In this document: in pieces, positions 28,597 to 37,704 of the stretch
Layout: each line of letters opens with the position of its first letter
Position numbering within the stretch: position 1 is the stretch's first letter
Notes under the pieces: generated by a model
Databases searched by the model: none
The model's input: the letters and a program-made list of their open reading frames with translations, nothing else
What the model was told of the DNA's origin: nothing
Position numbers and translations under genes: made by a program
NCBI GenBank assembly: GCA_003211275.1
Contig: QCTE01000002.1
Coordinates: 1 to 64,000 of the forward strand
Length of the DNA stretch: 64,000 nucleotides
Source of the DNA: Synechococcus sp. AG-673-A03
GTDB lineage: Bacteria; Cyanobacteriota; Cyanobacteriia; PCC-6307; Cyanobiaceae
Reading direction: 5' to 3'

Positions 28597-30279
28597 TTAA
28601 CCTTGTGAAGACGACAAGGATTCCATGCGGGCATCCTTGCGAAGTTTGACCTGAAGCTTGAGCCAGCCCATCCCGACCGGGACAGCCGCACCCAGTGGCA
28701 GCAGAGCCCAGAGCGGACGAACGCTGGCACCTATTATTGCCGCCGCCAGAGCCAGGCCTCCGAGCAGCACCGACTGACCAATGGAATGCTGAGCGGTGAC
28801 CATGCGGCGGAACTGACGATCCGATTCACCCATGCGGATCTGGAGCTGCAGATCACCCTGTTCGAGTCGCTCGAGACTTTCATCCAAGCGACGGGGAATC
28901 CCTACGGCCCGAGAACTCAGGGCACCCACCTGACGGCCAAGTTCATTGAAGAGATCATTGGAACCGGATCCACTGGAAGTCATAAGAGGCAGCAGATAAG
29001 GCTTAGCAATCCCCACCAGGCTAAAGCCGGGATCGAGGCTGCGTCCCACGCCCTCAAAAGTCGACAGCGCTCGCATCACAAAGATCAGCTCCACCGGCAG
29101 ACGAAACGGTTGGCCATAAACCAGCTCGTAGAGATCTCCCGACAATTTGTCGATCACTGAAGCGCTGAAGGGAGGAGTGAGTGCATCCCGCAGCATCAGA
29201 CGAACCAGACGCCGCACAGGCCCGAGATCCACATCTGCGGCGATCACACCAGCCACCTGCATCTCCTCCACCAGAGCCGATGCATCGCGGGACGCAGCTG
29301 CCCGAACCATGGAACCCAGCCGTCGTCTCAACCGCTCGGACAGCTGCCCCATCATTCCGAAGTCGTAGTAGATCAGGGCACCATCACTGGCAACCGCCAG
29401 GTTTCCGGGATGGGGATCGGCGTGAAAAAAACCGAAACGCACCAACTGCTGCAGGTAGCTGGCGGCACCGATCTCAGCGACCTCACTGGGATCAATACCC
29501 GCCGCCAGTAGTTCAGGACGGTTGTTGATCTTGATGCCCGGCAGGTAATCGAGGCAAAGGACCTGACGGGTGCTCAGTTCCCAGATCACGCCGGGAACAC
29601 GAATGCGGGGATCATCCAGAAACTGTTGACGAAAGCGGGCGGCATGCTGGGCTTCCAGACGAAAATCCAACTCACGCAACAACACGCGCCGGCATTCCTG
29701 GGCGATTGCCACCCAGTCACGACCTCGGCCCCATTGCGGATGACGCTGCAGCACAGATGCCACCTGTTGCATCACCTCCAGGTCAAGTCGGAACAGCGAC
29801 TCCAGACCGGGGCGTTGAATCTTGAGCACCACCTGACGACCACTGCGCAGGCTGGCTCGATGCACCTGAGCCAACGATGCAGCTGCAAGAGGGTTCTCAT
29901 CGAGATCAATGATCTCCGCACAGCGCGCACCCAGCTCGGATTCCAACAGAGCCTGGGCCTGATCAAACGGAAAAGCCGGAACCTTGTCCTGCAGATCAGC
30001 CAGTTCAGCGACCCAGCCTGAAGGCAGCACATCAGGACGTGCCGAAAGCAATTGACCAAGCTTGATGAACGCCGAACCGAGATCGAGCAATTCCCTGGTC
30101 AGCCAGCGGGCGCGCTGCTGCTGACGGGTCTGACGACGCTCCGCAGATACCCCGCCTGGGTATGTCCAGCCACAGCTGTCCCACCAAAGCAGGAACAGCA
30201 GCACCAACACCGTGCGCCAAATGCGCAGTGCTCTCAACCCCCTGCGCCAAGGGAGAGGGCGCGCCCGCCAACGACTCAA
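28597..30279 (-). CDS. UbiB/ABC1 (AarF) atypical kinase
   Basis: 560 residues. The signature KxGQ segment (FIKLGQLLSARPDVLP), the Ala-rich nucleotide loop (AAASLAQVHRA), the ATP Lys (VLKIQRPG), and the catalytic HADPHPGN and YDFGMMG motifs are all intact. Two hydrophobic stretches at the C-terminus (about 490-545) would anchor it in the membrane, and a hydrophobic N-terminal stretch lies at 20-35. The family supports ubiquinone synthesis in proteobacteria and prenyl-lipid (plastoquinone/tocopherol) metabolism in plastids; the substrate here is unknown. The start overlaps the upstream small gene by four bases. Confidence 0.9.
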   Translation of the reverse strand: MSRWRARPLPWRRGLRALRIWRTVLVLLFLLWWDSCGWTYPGGVSAERRQTRQQQRARWLTRELLDLGSAFIKLGQLLSARPDVLPSGWVAELADLQDKVPAFPFDQAQALLESELGARCAEIIDLDENPLAAASLAQVHRASLRSGRQVVLKIQRPGLESLFRLDLEVMQQVASVLQRHPQWGRGRDWVAIAQECRRVLLRELDFRLEAQHAARFRQQFLDDPRIRVPGVIWELSTRQVLCLDYLPGIKINNRPELLAAGIDPSEVAEIGAASYLQQLVRFGFFHADPHPGNLAVASDGALIYYDFGMMGQLSERLRRRLGSMVRAAASRDASALVEEMQVAGVIAADVDLGPVRRLVRLMLRDALTPPFSASVIDKLSGDLYELVYGQPFRLPVELIFVMRALSTFEGVGRSLDPGFSLVGIAKPYLLPLMTSSGSGSNDLFNELGRQVGALSSRAVGIPRRLDESLERLEQGDLQLQIRMGESDRQFRRMVTAQHSIGQSVLLGGLALAAAIIGASVRPLWALLPLGAAVPVGMGWLKLQVKLRKDARMESLSSSQG

Positions 30280-30587
30280 GACCGTTCCTCCAAGCGCGTG
30301 CTCAAGTCAGCAACCTGGGCACGCAGCCGATCGATGCGCTGCTGCAGCGACTCAGGCTCCGTGCCAGAGCGATCAGCTGCGGATGCCGAACGGGGCTGGT
30401 CCTCGTGTTGCAAACGTTCGGCTTCTGCCTTCACCTCTTCCTGGAACAGATCCCATTCCTGCCGAATGCGCTCAGGCGCATCCTGAACAGCGACAGCAAC
30501 ACCCGCAGCTGCATCAGCCACACCCTCACCCACCCGGGCGATCAGACGATTCATCGCCGCTCTCAACAGGGCGTCCGGAGGAGTCAT
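30276..30587 (-). CDS. Hypothetical small helical protein co-translated with the UbiB-family kinase
   Basis: 103 residues, predicted helical with a short coiled coil at the C-terminus (SLQQRIDRLRAQVADLSTRLEE). It contains VGEGVADAAAGVAVAVQDAPERIRQEW, with no signal peptide. The ATGA overlap with the kinase gene argues it is real and functionally linked. Family not recognised. Confidence 0.7.
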   Translation of the reverse strand: MTPPDALLRAAMNRLIARVGEGVADAAAGVAVAVQDAPERIRQEWDLFQEEVKAEAERLQHEDQPRSASAADRSGTEPESLQQRIDRLRAQVADLSTRLEERS

Positions 30588-30644
30588 GACCTGACTAGCG
30601 ATGTAGAAACTGTGGCAGATCCGCCGACAGGGTTGTGACCAAGC

Positions 30645-31295
30645 TCAGGGTGTCGCTGGTGGAGTGGCCGGTGGTGCTTTGAAGATGAGCGACTCATCAA
30701 TGGCTGGTTGCGCTGGAGTGACCGCAGGCTCAGGAGTGGCTACAGCGGCAGGTTCCGGCGCAACTTGAACAGAAGGCTCAATGGCAGGGTCTGTGGCAGC
30801 CGCCGGTTCAGGCGCAACCGGATCAGCGTTGGGAGTCAAGACCGCAGCGGGCTGAGCCCCATCGGAACTCTCCGGCTGGTCAACATCCAGAGCAGGTGCC
30901 GCCAATGGTGCAGCCGTGGACACTGGCTGCTCTCGATCCGTCCCAGGCTCTGGCACAACTGCCTGCTGCGCTTGCTCACGCTGCTTCGCCTGCTTGGCGA
31001 TGGCCTCGGCCTGTTCATTGGCCTTGCGCTGCTCAGCATCCAGAGCCTCCTGCGCAGCAACGTCCCCCATCAAGGGTTGATCAGCGCCATACCGACGTCT
31101 CAACCCATCCAAGCTTTCTCCAGGAAAGCTGTTCTGGCGAAACGTGGCCTGCTGAGGCTTGTCCAAGGCCTGCCGCATCAGCACCACCCGCTGGGTGATG
31201 CCATAACCGAGAGCAAAACAAGCGCCCGCCAACAGAGGACCAACCCAATAACGAGGCCTCCTGGACCGCTTCTGATCAGAGGTGGTCGTGGTCAT
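30645..31295 (-). CDS. Hypothetical membrane-anchored Ala/Pro/Gln-rich protein
   Basis: From the ATG at 31295, 216 residues: a basic N-terminus (KRSRRPRYW), one membrane helix (about 18-35; GPLLAGACFALGYGIT), a conserved-looking NSFPGESLDGLRRRYG, a charged helix rich in Ala/Glu/Lys (about 75-105), and a long disordered tail of Pro/Ala/Glu repeats (VAPEPAA). Probably anchored at the membrane with an extended tail. No family recognised. The start could be 45 bases further upstream (31340). Confidence 0.65.
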   Translation of the reverse strand: MTTTTSDQKRSRRPRYWVGPLLAGACFALGYGITQRVVLMRQALDKPQQATFRQNSFPGESLDGLRRRYGADQPLMGDVAAQEALDAEQRKANEQAEAIAKQAKQREQAQQAVVPEPGTDREQPVSTAAPLAAPALDVDQPESSDGAQPAAVLTPNADPVAPEPAAATDPAIEPSVQVAPEPAAVATPEPAVTPAQPAIDESLIFKAPPATPPATP

Positions 31296-31383
31296 CGCTC
31301 TGGCAAGTACGAACAACACCGAAAAGTCGGCGCAGCCCATCTTCGCCTCTGATCACCGGTTCTCCATCACCTCGCTTGTTTGA

Positions 31384-32634
31384 TCAAGTTGTGTAATCGG
31401 CGTTGATGCGCACGTATTGATCAGACAGATCACACCCCCAGGCACGACCTTGGCCAGAACCGGAGCCGATCAGCAGGCGGATCACCACAGCGTCATCGTC
31501 CAAGTAGCGGCCGGAAGCCCGCTCTTGCAGGTAGGACGACGCCGCAGCCCGATCAAAGCCAAGCGGCTGACCGTTCTCCATCAAATGATGCTGGCCGATC
31601 CAGAGAGAAACCGCCTGCGCATCAAAGGCCACTCCCGAGCGCCCAGCCGCCGCCACGATGCGGCCCCAGTTGGGATCACGCCCGTGCACAGCCGTTTTCA
31701 CCAGCGATGATCCACACACGGTGCGAGCCATCTGCAAAGCGTCTGCTTCTGATGCGGCTCCCTCCACCCGCACTTCGATCAGGCAGGTTGCACCCTCTCC
31801 ATCTCGAGCGATCGAACGCGCCAGGTGTTGAGCGACCAGGGTTACTCCCTGTTCCAGCCAACCGAGCTGATGGGCCAGCAGAGGTTCACCTGCAGCAAAG
31901 GCCAGAAAAGTGTCGTTGGTGCTGGTGTCGCCATCCACGGTGATGGCATTGAACGATCGCTGAACGGCTCTGCGAACCATGGCCCGCCAGGCCTCAACTG
32001 GCACTCCGACATCACAGGTGAGATAGCCGAGCATCGTGGCCATATTCGGGTGAATCATTCCCGAACCTTTGGCCATCCCGCCAATGCGCACTCTGCGGCC
32101 TTCAATCTCGGCCTCAACAGCGATCTGCTTCTCCACCAAATCCGTGGTGAGAATCGCCGTCGCAGCCGCCGAACCGCCATCGACTGCCAGAGCCTCCACA
32201 AGCGGATCCAGACCAGCCAGCAACAACTGCATGGGGATTGGAACGCCGATGACACCCGTCGAACAGATCAGAACCTGGTCAGTCGACAGGCCCAGCCGGT
32301 CTGCCAGAACCTGAGTGGCGCGCTGGCTATCGATCAGACCACGGTCTCCGGTGCAGGCATTGGCCTGACCGGAATTGATCAGCACAGCCCTGCAACATCC
32401 CTCGCTGGCTTGCAAGCGCTCAGCACAGAGATCCACGCAGGCCGCCCGCACCATTGAGGTGGTGAAAGTACCGGCACAGACGGCACCCTGCGGCGCCATC
32501 ACCAGAGCCAGATCCGGCTTTCCAGAGTCCTTGAGACCAGCTGTCATGCCGGACGCTTGAAAGCCAGTGGGGGCGGTGATGCCCCCATCCACTGGAGTCC
32601 AATCTGAGGACAACCAGCTAGCAGCGGCAACCAC
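31384..32634 (-). CDS. argJ: Bifunctional glutamate N-acetyltransferase / amino-acid acetyltransferase ArgJ
   Basis: Makes N-acetylglutamate and recycles the acetyl group from N-acetylornithine in cyclic arginine synthesis. Family features: PVDGGITAPTGFQASG at the start, KPDLALVMAP, the autocleavage and catalytic Thr in KGSGMIHPNMATMLGYL, and DGDTSTNDT. About 416 residues from the GTG at 32634, chosen because homologues start only a few residues before WTPVDGG; an ATG at 32676 in the same frame overlaps the divergent coaE start. It supplies the arginine pathway that speA (42684) later draws on. Confidence 0.94.
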   Translation of the reverse strand: MVAAASWLSSDWTPVDGGITAPTGFQASGMTAGLKDSGKPDLALVMAPQGAVCAGTFTTSMVRAACVDLCAERLQASEGCCRAVLINSGQANACTGDRGLIDSQRATQVLADRLGLSTDQVLICSTGVIGVPIPMQLLLAGLDPLVEALAVDGGSAAATAILTTDLVEKQIAVEAEIEGRRVRIGGMAKGSGMIHPNMATMLGYLTCDVGVPVEAWRAMVRRAVQRSFNAITVDGDTSTNDTFLAFAAGEPLLAHQLGWLEQGVTLVAQHLARSIARDGEGATCLIEVRVEGAASEADALQMARTVCGSSLVKTAVHGRDPNWGRIVAAAGRSGVAFDAQAVSLWIGQHHLMENGQPLGFDRAAASSYLQERASGRYLDDDAVVIRLLIGSGSGQGRAWGCDLSDQYVRINADYTT

Positions 32635-32674
32635 GGATCGACGCGAGAGACTGAATGCATCCTGCCGCCGCGCC

Positions 32675-33280
32675 ATGCCTTGCCAACGCCGGATCGGCCT
32701 CACCGGTGGCATCGCCTCTGGCAAGAGCAGCGTTGGCCAATGGCTAAAGGGTCAAGGGATCCCCGTTCTGGATGCCGACCTCTATGCCCGTCAAGCCCTT
32801 GCGCCCGGCCAAGCCGCCAGCCATGCAGTGATGGCCCGTTACGGGAATGACGTCATCAGCGCTGGATCAGAACCAGAGTCTGCTGAGCTCGACCGCGCGG
32901 CCTTAGGCGCCATCGTCTTCTCGGATCCAACTCAGCGGCAATGGCTGGAAGAGCTCGTGCACCCTCTGGTGCGAAAGGAATTCGAAAGCAACCTGAATCG
33001 CCTGGTATCGGAACCCATCGTGGTCCTGATGATTCCCCTTCTGTTCGAAGCCGGTCTCGACAACCTATGCACCGAGGTGTGGGTCGTGCATTGCTCGCCT
33101 GAACAACAGCGCCAACGGCTGATTGATCGCAATGGACTGACTGTCGAAGATGCGGATCAACGGATCCAATCGCAGTGGCCCCTGGCGAAGAAAGTCAGAT
33201 TGGCGGATCAAGTGATCGATAACAGCGGTGAGACTGAAAGCTGGATTAGCCAGGCTTTTCGGCTTCTGGCAGCAGGCTGA
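32675..33280 (+). CDS. coaE: Dephospho-CoA kinase
   Basis: Last step of coenzyme A synthesis. 201 residues from the ATG at 32675. The P-loop GLTGGIASGKSS, the DADLYAR substrate segment, PLLFEAGL and the LID-region QRLIDRNGL are all in place. Longer upstream readings lie antisense to argJ and were rejected. Divergent from argJ; converges on gatB. Confidence 0.95.
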   Translation: MPCQRRIGLTGGIASGKSSVGQWLKGQGIPVLDADLYARQALAPGQAASHAVMARYGNDVISAGSEPESAELDRAALGAIVFSDPTQRQWLEELVHPLVRKEFESNLNRLVSEPIVVLMIPLLFEAGLDNLCTEVWVVHCSPEQQRQRLIDRNGLTVEDADQRIQSQWPLAKKVRLADQVIDNSGETESWISQAFRLLAAG

Positions 33281-33299
33281 ATGCGTCCCCAGCCAGTGA

Positions 33300-34772
33300 T
33301 CACCCCTTGAGTTTTTGGCTGAGGATCTGGTTGGCAAGCTTGGGATCTGCCTTGCCACCAGTCTTTTTCATCAGCTGGCCCACAAAAAAGCCCTGAAGCT
33401 TGGTCTTACCGCCACGGAACGCCTCAACCTCATCGGGATGAGCCGCGAGCAGCTCTTCAACGATGGCGGTGATTGCTCCAGGGTCGCTGATCATTCCCAA
33501 CCCACGCTCATCCACGATCGCCTTGGGTGAACCGCCCTTTTCGAGCAGTTCAGGGAGGATTTCCTTGGCAATCTTGCCGCTGATCTTGCCGCCGTCGATC
33601 AGCTTCACCATCTCCGCCAGCTGATCAGGACGGAAAGGCAGTTCGGCGTAACTCAGCCGGTTGCTGTTCACATAAGCAGCAATGTCGCCTGTGATCCAGT
33701 TGGCTGAGAGCTTGGCGTCAGCACCGCCACTCACCACGGCCTCGAAGTAATCGGCCATCGGACGCTCATCGGTGAGCACGCGAGCGTCGTACTGAGACAG
33801 ACCCAGATCATCGGCATAGCGATGCCGCTTTGCGGCTGGCAACTCAGGCAGTTCCGCCCTCCACGCCTCACGCTGTTCAACGCTCACTTCGATGGGCCCC
33901 AGATCAGGATCGGGGAAATAGCGGTAATCGCTGGCCCCTTCCTTGCTGCGCATGCTCTTGGTGAGCTGCTTGCCCTCATCCCAGAGACGGGTCTCCTGAA
34001 CAATCGGCTCGCCGCTCTCATAGGCCTTGATCTGGCGCTGGATCTCGTATTCGCAGGCCTTCTGAATCGCGGAGAAGGAGTTCATGTTCTTGATCTCCAC
34101 CTTGGTGCCGAAGGGGGCATCCGGCCCGCGGCGCACGGAGATGTTCACGTCGCAGCGCAGCGATCCCTCCTGCATGTTGCCGTCGCTCACTCCGATGTAA
34201 CGCACAATCCGACGGACTTCCGACGCGTATTCAGCTGCTTCACGACCCGTGCGTAAATCCGGCTTACTGACGATTTCAGCGAGCGCCACTCCAGCACGGT
34301 TGTAATCCACCAACGAATGGGTGGATCCCGCCAGACGATCACTGCCAGCGTGCACGAGCTTGCCCGCATCTTCCTCCATATGCAGGCGCTCGATGCCAAT
34401 TTTTTTGAGGTAGGTGTCCTTACCTTTTTCAGCCACCTCCACCTCGATCCAACCCTCTTCGGCGATCGGCTCGTCGTATTGAGTGATTTGGTAATTCTTC
34501 GGGAGATCGGGATAGAAATATTGCTTGCGATCGAACTTGCAGTGCTCCGCAACGTTCAGATTCAGGCCCATCGAAGCCTTGACCGCATACTCGAGCACCT
34601 TCTTGTTCAACACCGGCAGCGTTCCCGGCAGTCCACAGACCACCGGATCAATATGGGTGTTGGGATCATCTCCAAAGGTGGTGGAAGCTGCCGTGAAAAT
34701 CTTGCTGTCGGTGCCCAGCTGCACATGGGTTTCAAGACCGATCACGGCTTCCCAAGCACCCTCAGCAGCCAT
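33300..34772 (-). CDS. gatB: Aspartyl/glutamyl-tRNA(Asn/Gln) amidotransferase subunit B
   Basis: With GatA and GatC it converts Glu-tRNA(Gln) to Gln-tRNA(Gln), the normal route in cyanobacteria. 490 residues with the GatB cradle (WEAVIGLETHVQLGTDSKIF, KFDRKQYFYPDLPKNYQI, RAGVALAEIVSKPD, EIKNMNSF) and the C-terminal helical YqeY-like tail (VDERGLGMISDP, GFFVGQLMKKTGGKADP). gatA and gatC are not in the window. Confidence 0.97.
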   Translation of the reverse strand: MAAEGAWEAVIGLETHVQLGTDSKIFTAASTTFGDDPNTHIDPVVCGLPGTLPVLNKKVLEYAVKASMGLNLNVAEHCKFDRKQYFYPDLPKNYQITQYDEPIAEEGWIEVEVAEKGKDTYLKKIGIERLHMEEDAGKLVHAGSDRLAGSTHSLVDYNRAGVALAEIVSKPDLRTGREAAEYASEVRRIVRYIGVSDGNMQEGSLRCDVNISVRRGPDAPFGTKVEIKNMNSFSAIQKACEYEIQRQIKAYESGEPIVQETRLWDEGKQLTKSMRSKEGASDYRYFPDPDLGPIEVSVEQREAWRAELPELPAAKRHRYADDLGLSQYDARVLTDERPMADYFEAVVSGGADAKLSANWITGDIAAYVNSNRLSYAELPFRPDQLAEMVKLIDGGKISGKIAKEILPELLEKGGSPKAIVDERGLGMISDPGAITAIVEELLAAHPDEVEAFRGGKTKLQGFFVGQLMKKTGGKADPKLANQILSQKLKG

Positions 34773-34840
34773 CTGTGAACTCCATCCCTGCGCTGATCCT
34801 ATGGAAGCGACTCACAATGCAGATGTATTGACCAGCAGTC

Positions 34841-36571
34841 ATGGGCAGTCATCGCTGGCATCAACGGCTCTGGGCCGTCCTGGCGATCCTGCTGGTCTCC
34901 CTGCTGACGATTGGGCTTCCATCACTCTCAATGCAACGGCAGCAGGTGCCCCTGCGCGTGCAGTTGCGCTGGCTTCCTCAGGCCCAGTTCGCAGGCTTCT
35001 ATGTGGCCAAGGACCATGAATTCTTCCGGCGCGAAGGCCTCAGCGTCTCTCTGGAACCGGGAGGTCCCTCGGTGAATGGCTTGCAGCGGCTTCGCGATGG
35101 TGAGGTTGATGTCACCATTGCCTGGACGTCGGATGCGCTGGACATGCGCCGTCAGGGAGCGCAGCTGGTGAATGTGGCGCAGCTGCTGCAGCGTCCGGGA
35201 ACGATGCTGGTGTGTAGCGCAGCATCAGGTGTCAAGGAGGCTGCCGATCTGAAGGGGAAGCGCGTTGGCACCTGGTTTCTCGGGGATGAATTCGATGTCG
35301 GGTACTGGTTGCAGCGCTATGGGCTCGGGTTGGATGCCGTGAGGCTGGTTGAGCAAAAACCGGCAGCCGCGGACCTGCTCAATGGTCAGGTCGATTGCGC
35401 CACTGCCATGAGCTACAACGAGTTTCAGACAATTCTCCAAGCAGGGGCTCTTCAGTCGGATCTGTTCACTGTTCGTTTCGCCGAGGAGAACAGCGGGGTT
35501 CTCGAGGATGGTCTCTATGTGCGTGCGAGTGACCTGCAGGATCCAGTCAAACGCGATCGTCTGGCGAGATTCCTGAGAAGTCTTGCTGCCGGGTGGCGTT
35601 ACACCGCAAGACATCCCGATGAGGCGGTCGCGATCACGCAGCGCTTCATGGACAGCAGCAACACCACGCATCAGAAGGCCATGTTGCGGGAGATCCTGCA
35701 GCTGATGGACCTGAACAAGGGCTACGGCCTGCTGGATCCCGCCACCTTCAGGCGCAGTGTGGAGATCGTGGGTCGCGGCAGTGGCGATCCCGAGGGAATC
35801 GCCACTGCCGCTCGCGGAGCTTGGAGCCTGAAAGCCTGGCGTGACTCCGAACTGGATGGACCCCAGCGCGGTCCCCTCGGGCCTGCAGGACGTGAAGCCT
35901 TCGCAACCCTGGTGACCAGCTCCTGGTTCTACGTACTGGATCTGATCGGGACGACAGCTTTTGGTCTCTCCGGCTTCATCCGGGCTCTCCAGCGTCGCTA
36001 CGACCTCTGGGGATGCTTCATTCTGACCCTGCTGCCTGCCGTAGGAGGTGGCATCCTCCGCGACCTGCTGATTGGTGGAATGCGATCTCCACCCTTCGTC
36101 TTTCAAGACGGCACCTATCTGCTGGTGGTCCTGATCGTGCTTGCTGCAGGATCCATCCTGGCGAGCCTGCTGAACGAGGGAGCCGCCGACAGCGCGAATT
36201 TCCAGCGGCTGCTGGGACTCTGCGACAGCATCGGTCTTGCCACGTTCACCATCATTGGCGCCCAGGTTGCACTCGAAGCGGATCTGAACTGGTGGTGGAT
36301 GGTCATCTGTGCCGCCCTCACGTGTGCAGGCGGCGGCATGGTGCTGGATGTGGTGACCGGACGCGAACCACGCACCTTTCAGGGTGAGCCCTATGAAGAG
36401 ATCGCGGTGATTGGAGCCGTTGTGCTCATAGGCGGTTTCATGATCGCCGATCGGTTCGAAACCCTGCAATGGCCAGTTCTTGCCGCCATGGTCGTGAGCT
36501 GGGTGACCGTCTTCATCAGTCGGCAGCTGGTGATCCGCCACAATCTGCGCTCATGGCGGCCAGGCCTATGA
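34841..36571 (+). CDS. Fusion of an NMT1/THI5-like substrate-binding protein and a glycine-transporter-like (UPF0126/TRIC) membrane domain
   Basis: 576 residues. Residues about 11-31 are a signal or anchor helix; about 35-345 form a periplasmic binding domain of the NMT1/THI5 type (LRVQLRWLPQAQFAGFYVAKDHEFFRREG... is the family's opening pattern, with LKGKRVGTW and DGLYVRASDL). Residues about 365-570 hold two copies of the UPF0126 unit, each three helices, with motif GGGILRDLLIGG in the first and CAGGGMVLDVV in the second. THI5-like proteins bind thiamine-pyrimidine precursors, and the E. coli UPF0126 protein YicG is described as a glycine transporter. The stop overlaps the thiO start (ATGA). 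A ligand-controlled uptake system feeding thiamine synthesis is inferred; separate ancestral functions cannot be excluded. Confidence 0.82.
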   Translation: MGSHRWHQRLWAVLAILLVSLLTIGLPSLSMQRQQVPLRVQLRWLPQAQFAGFYVAKDHEFFRREGLSVSLEPGGPSVNGLQRLRDGEVDVTIAWTSDALDMRRQGAQLVNVAQLLQRPGTMLVCSAASGVKEAADLKGKRVGTWFLGDEFDVGYWLQRYGLGLDAVRLVEQKPAAADLLNGQVDCATAMSYNEFQTILQAGALQSDLFTVRFAEENSGVLEDGLYVRASDLQDPVKRDRLARFLRSLAAGWRYTARHPDEAVAITQRFMDSSNTTHQKAMLREILQLMDLNKGYGLLDPATFRRSVEIVGRGSGDPEGIATAARGAWSLKAWRDSELDGPQRGPLGPAGREAFATLVTSSWFYVLDLIGTTAFGLSGFIRALQRRYDLWGCFILTLLPAVGGGILRDLLIGGMRSPPFVFQDGTYLLVVLIVLAAGSILASLLNEGAADSANFQRLLGLCDSIGLATFTIIGAQVALEADLNWWWMVICAALTCAGGGMVLDVVTGREPRTFQGEPYEEIAVIGAVVLIGGFMIADRFETLQWPVLAAMVVSWVTVFISRQLVIRHNLRSWRPGL

Positions 36572-37704
36572 CGCGGTCGCAGCTTGGCGTTGCAAACATC
36601 GCGTCCTCCGAACGAATCCTGATCCTGGGAGGTGGCTTGATGGGTCTCTCCATCGCCCACCAACTGGCGCGGAGGGAACAGCACGTGACGGTGCTGAGCA
36701 GGCGCCGCAGTGAAGCTGCCGGTTTCGTCGCAGCGGGAATGCTGGCTCCCCATGCCGAGGGTCTCAGTGGAGCTCTGCTGCAGCTCGGTCAACTCAGCCT
36801 GAGCCGCATACCTAGCTGGGTCGCTCAGATTGAGGCCGACAGTGGTCTTCCATGTGGGCTTCGTTCCACGGGCATCGTGGTGCCCTTCCACAGCGCCAAC
36901 GAACGGGACGCTTACCCCACAGCTGCATTCGGCGAGCACCTGGACCACGAACAGCTGGCGCAGGAACTACCAGGCATCAACTCGGCCTGGAAGGCTGGAC
37001 TGTTGTTCGCCCAGGACGGCCAGATCGATAACAGACGTCAGCTCATGCGAGCTCTGGAGAGCGCCTGCGTGGATCGCGGTGTGCAGTTCCAGGAGGGAGT
37101 GGAGGTGTTGGAACTGTTCACGGCCAATGACCACCTGAGCGGAGTGCGCACAAGGGATTCAGAGGGAAAGGAAGCAACACTGACCTGCGAACGCGCCGTG
37201 CTTTGCAGTGGCGCATGGAGCGGACAGCTGTTGCCTCAGCTGCCGGTGTTCCCAGTGAAAGGTCAGATGCTGTCGCTGCAGAGTCCGCGTGGTGCCCTCC
37301 GGCGCGTGATTTTCGGCCCAGGGATTTATCTCGTGCCCCGCGAAGATGGGCTGGTGGTGGTCGGCGCCACCAGCGAACGCAATGCCAGCTTCAGTGAAGG
37401 GCTCACTCCACAAGGACAAACCACTCTCAAACAAGGAATTGCCGCTCTCCTACCCGAAGCCGAGAGCTGGCCTCCCATGGAGCGTTGGTGGGGGTTCCGT
37501 CCCTGCACACCTGATGAAAGCCCGCTGTTGGGCAACAGCCCGATTCCAGGGCTTCTGCTGGCCTGCGGCCACCATCGCAACGGCGTTCTCATGGCTGGTG
37601 CAACCTCTGAACTGATTGCCGATCTCGTCTGCACCACGGCACCGAAGCAGGATCTTGCAGCACTGCTTCCCAGCTTTCGCTGGGATCGCTTTCAATCCAA
37701 TTGA
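36568..37704 (+). CDS. thiO: Glycine oxidase ThiO-like FAD-dependent oxidoreductase
   Basis: 378 residues from the ATG at 36568, whose ATGA overlaps the stop of the transporter fusion. The FAD site RILILGGGLMGLSIAHQLARR and the DAO-family features (GSWSG-like CSGAWSGQLLP, GHHRNGVLMAG) are present. ThiO oxidises glycine to iminoacetate (dehydroglycine), the source of the C2-N part of the thiazole ring in aerobic thiamine synthesis. thiG and thiS are not in the window. Other D-amino-acid oxidase substrates are possible; the coupling to a glycine-transporter domain supports glycine. It overlaps the convergent methyltransferase gene by 13 bases. Confidence 0.86.
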   Translation: MTRSQLGVANIASSERILILGGGLMGLSIAHQLARREQHVTVLSRRRSEAAGFVAAGMLAPHAEGLSGALLQLGQLSLSRIPSWVAQIEADSGLPCGLRSTGIVVPFHSANERDAYPTAAFGEHLDHEQLAQELPGINSAWKAGLLFAQDGQIDNRRQLMRALESACVDRGVQFQEGVEVLELFTANDHLSGVRTRDSEGKEATLTCERAVLCSGAWSGQLLPQLPVFPVKGQMLSLQSPRGALRRVIFGPGIYLVPREDGLVVVGATSERNASFSEGLTPQGQTTLKQGIAALLPEAESWPPMERWWGFRPCTPDESPLLGNSPIPGLLLACGHHRNGVLMAGATSELIADLVCTTAPKQDLAALLPSFRWDRFQSN

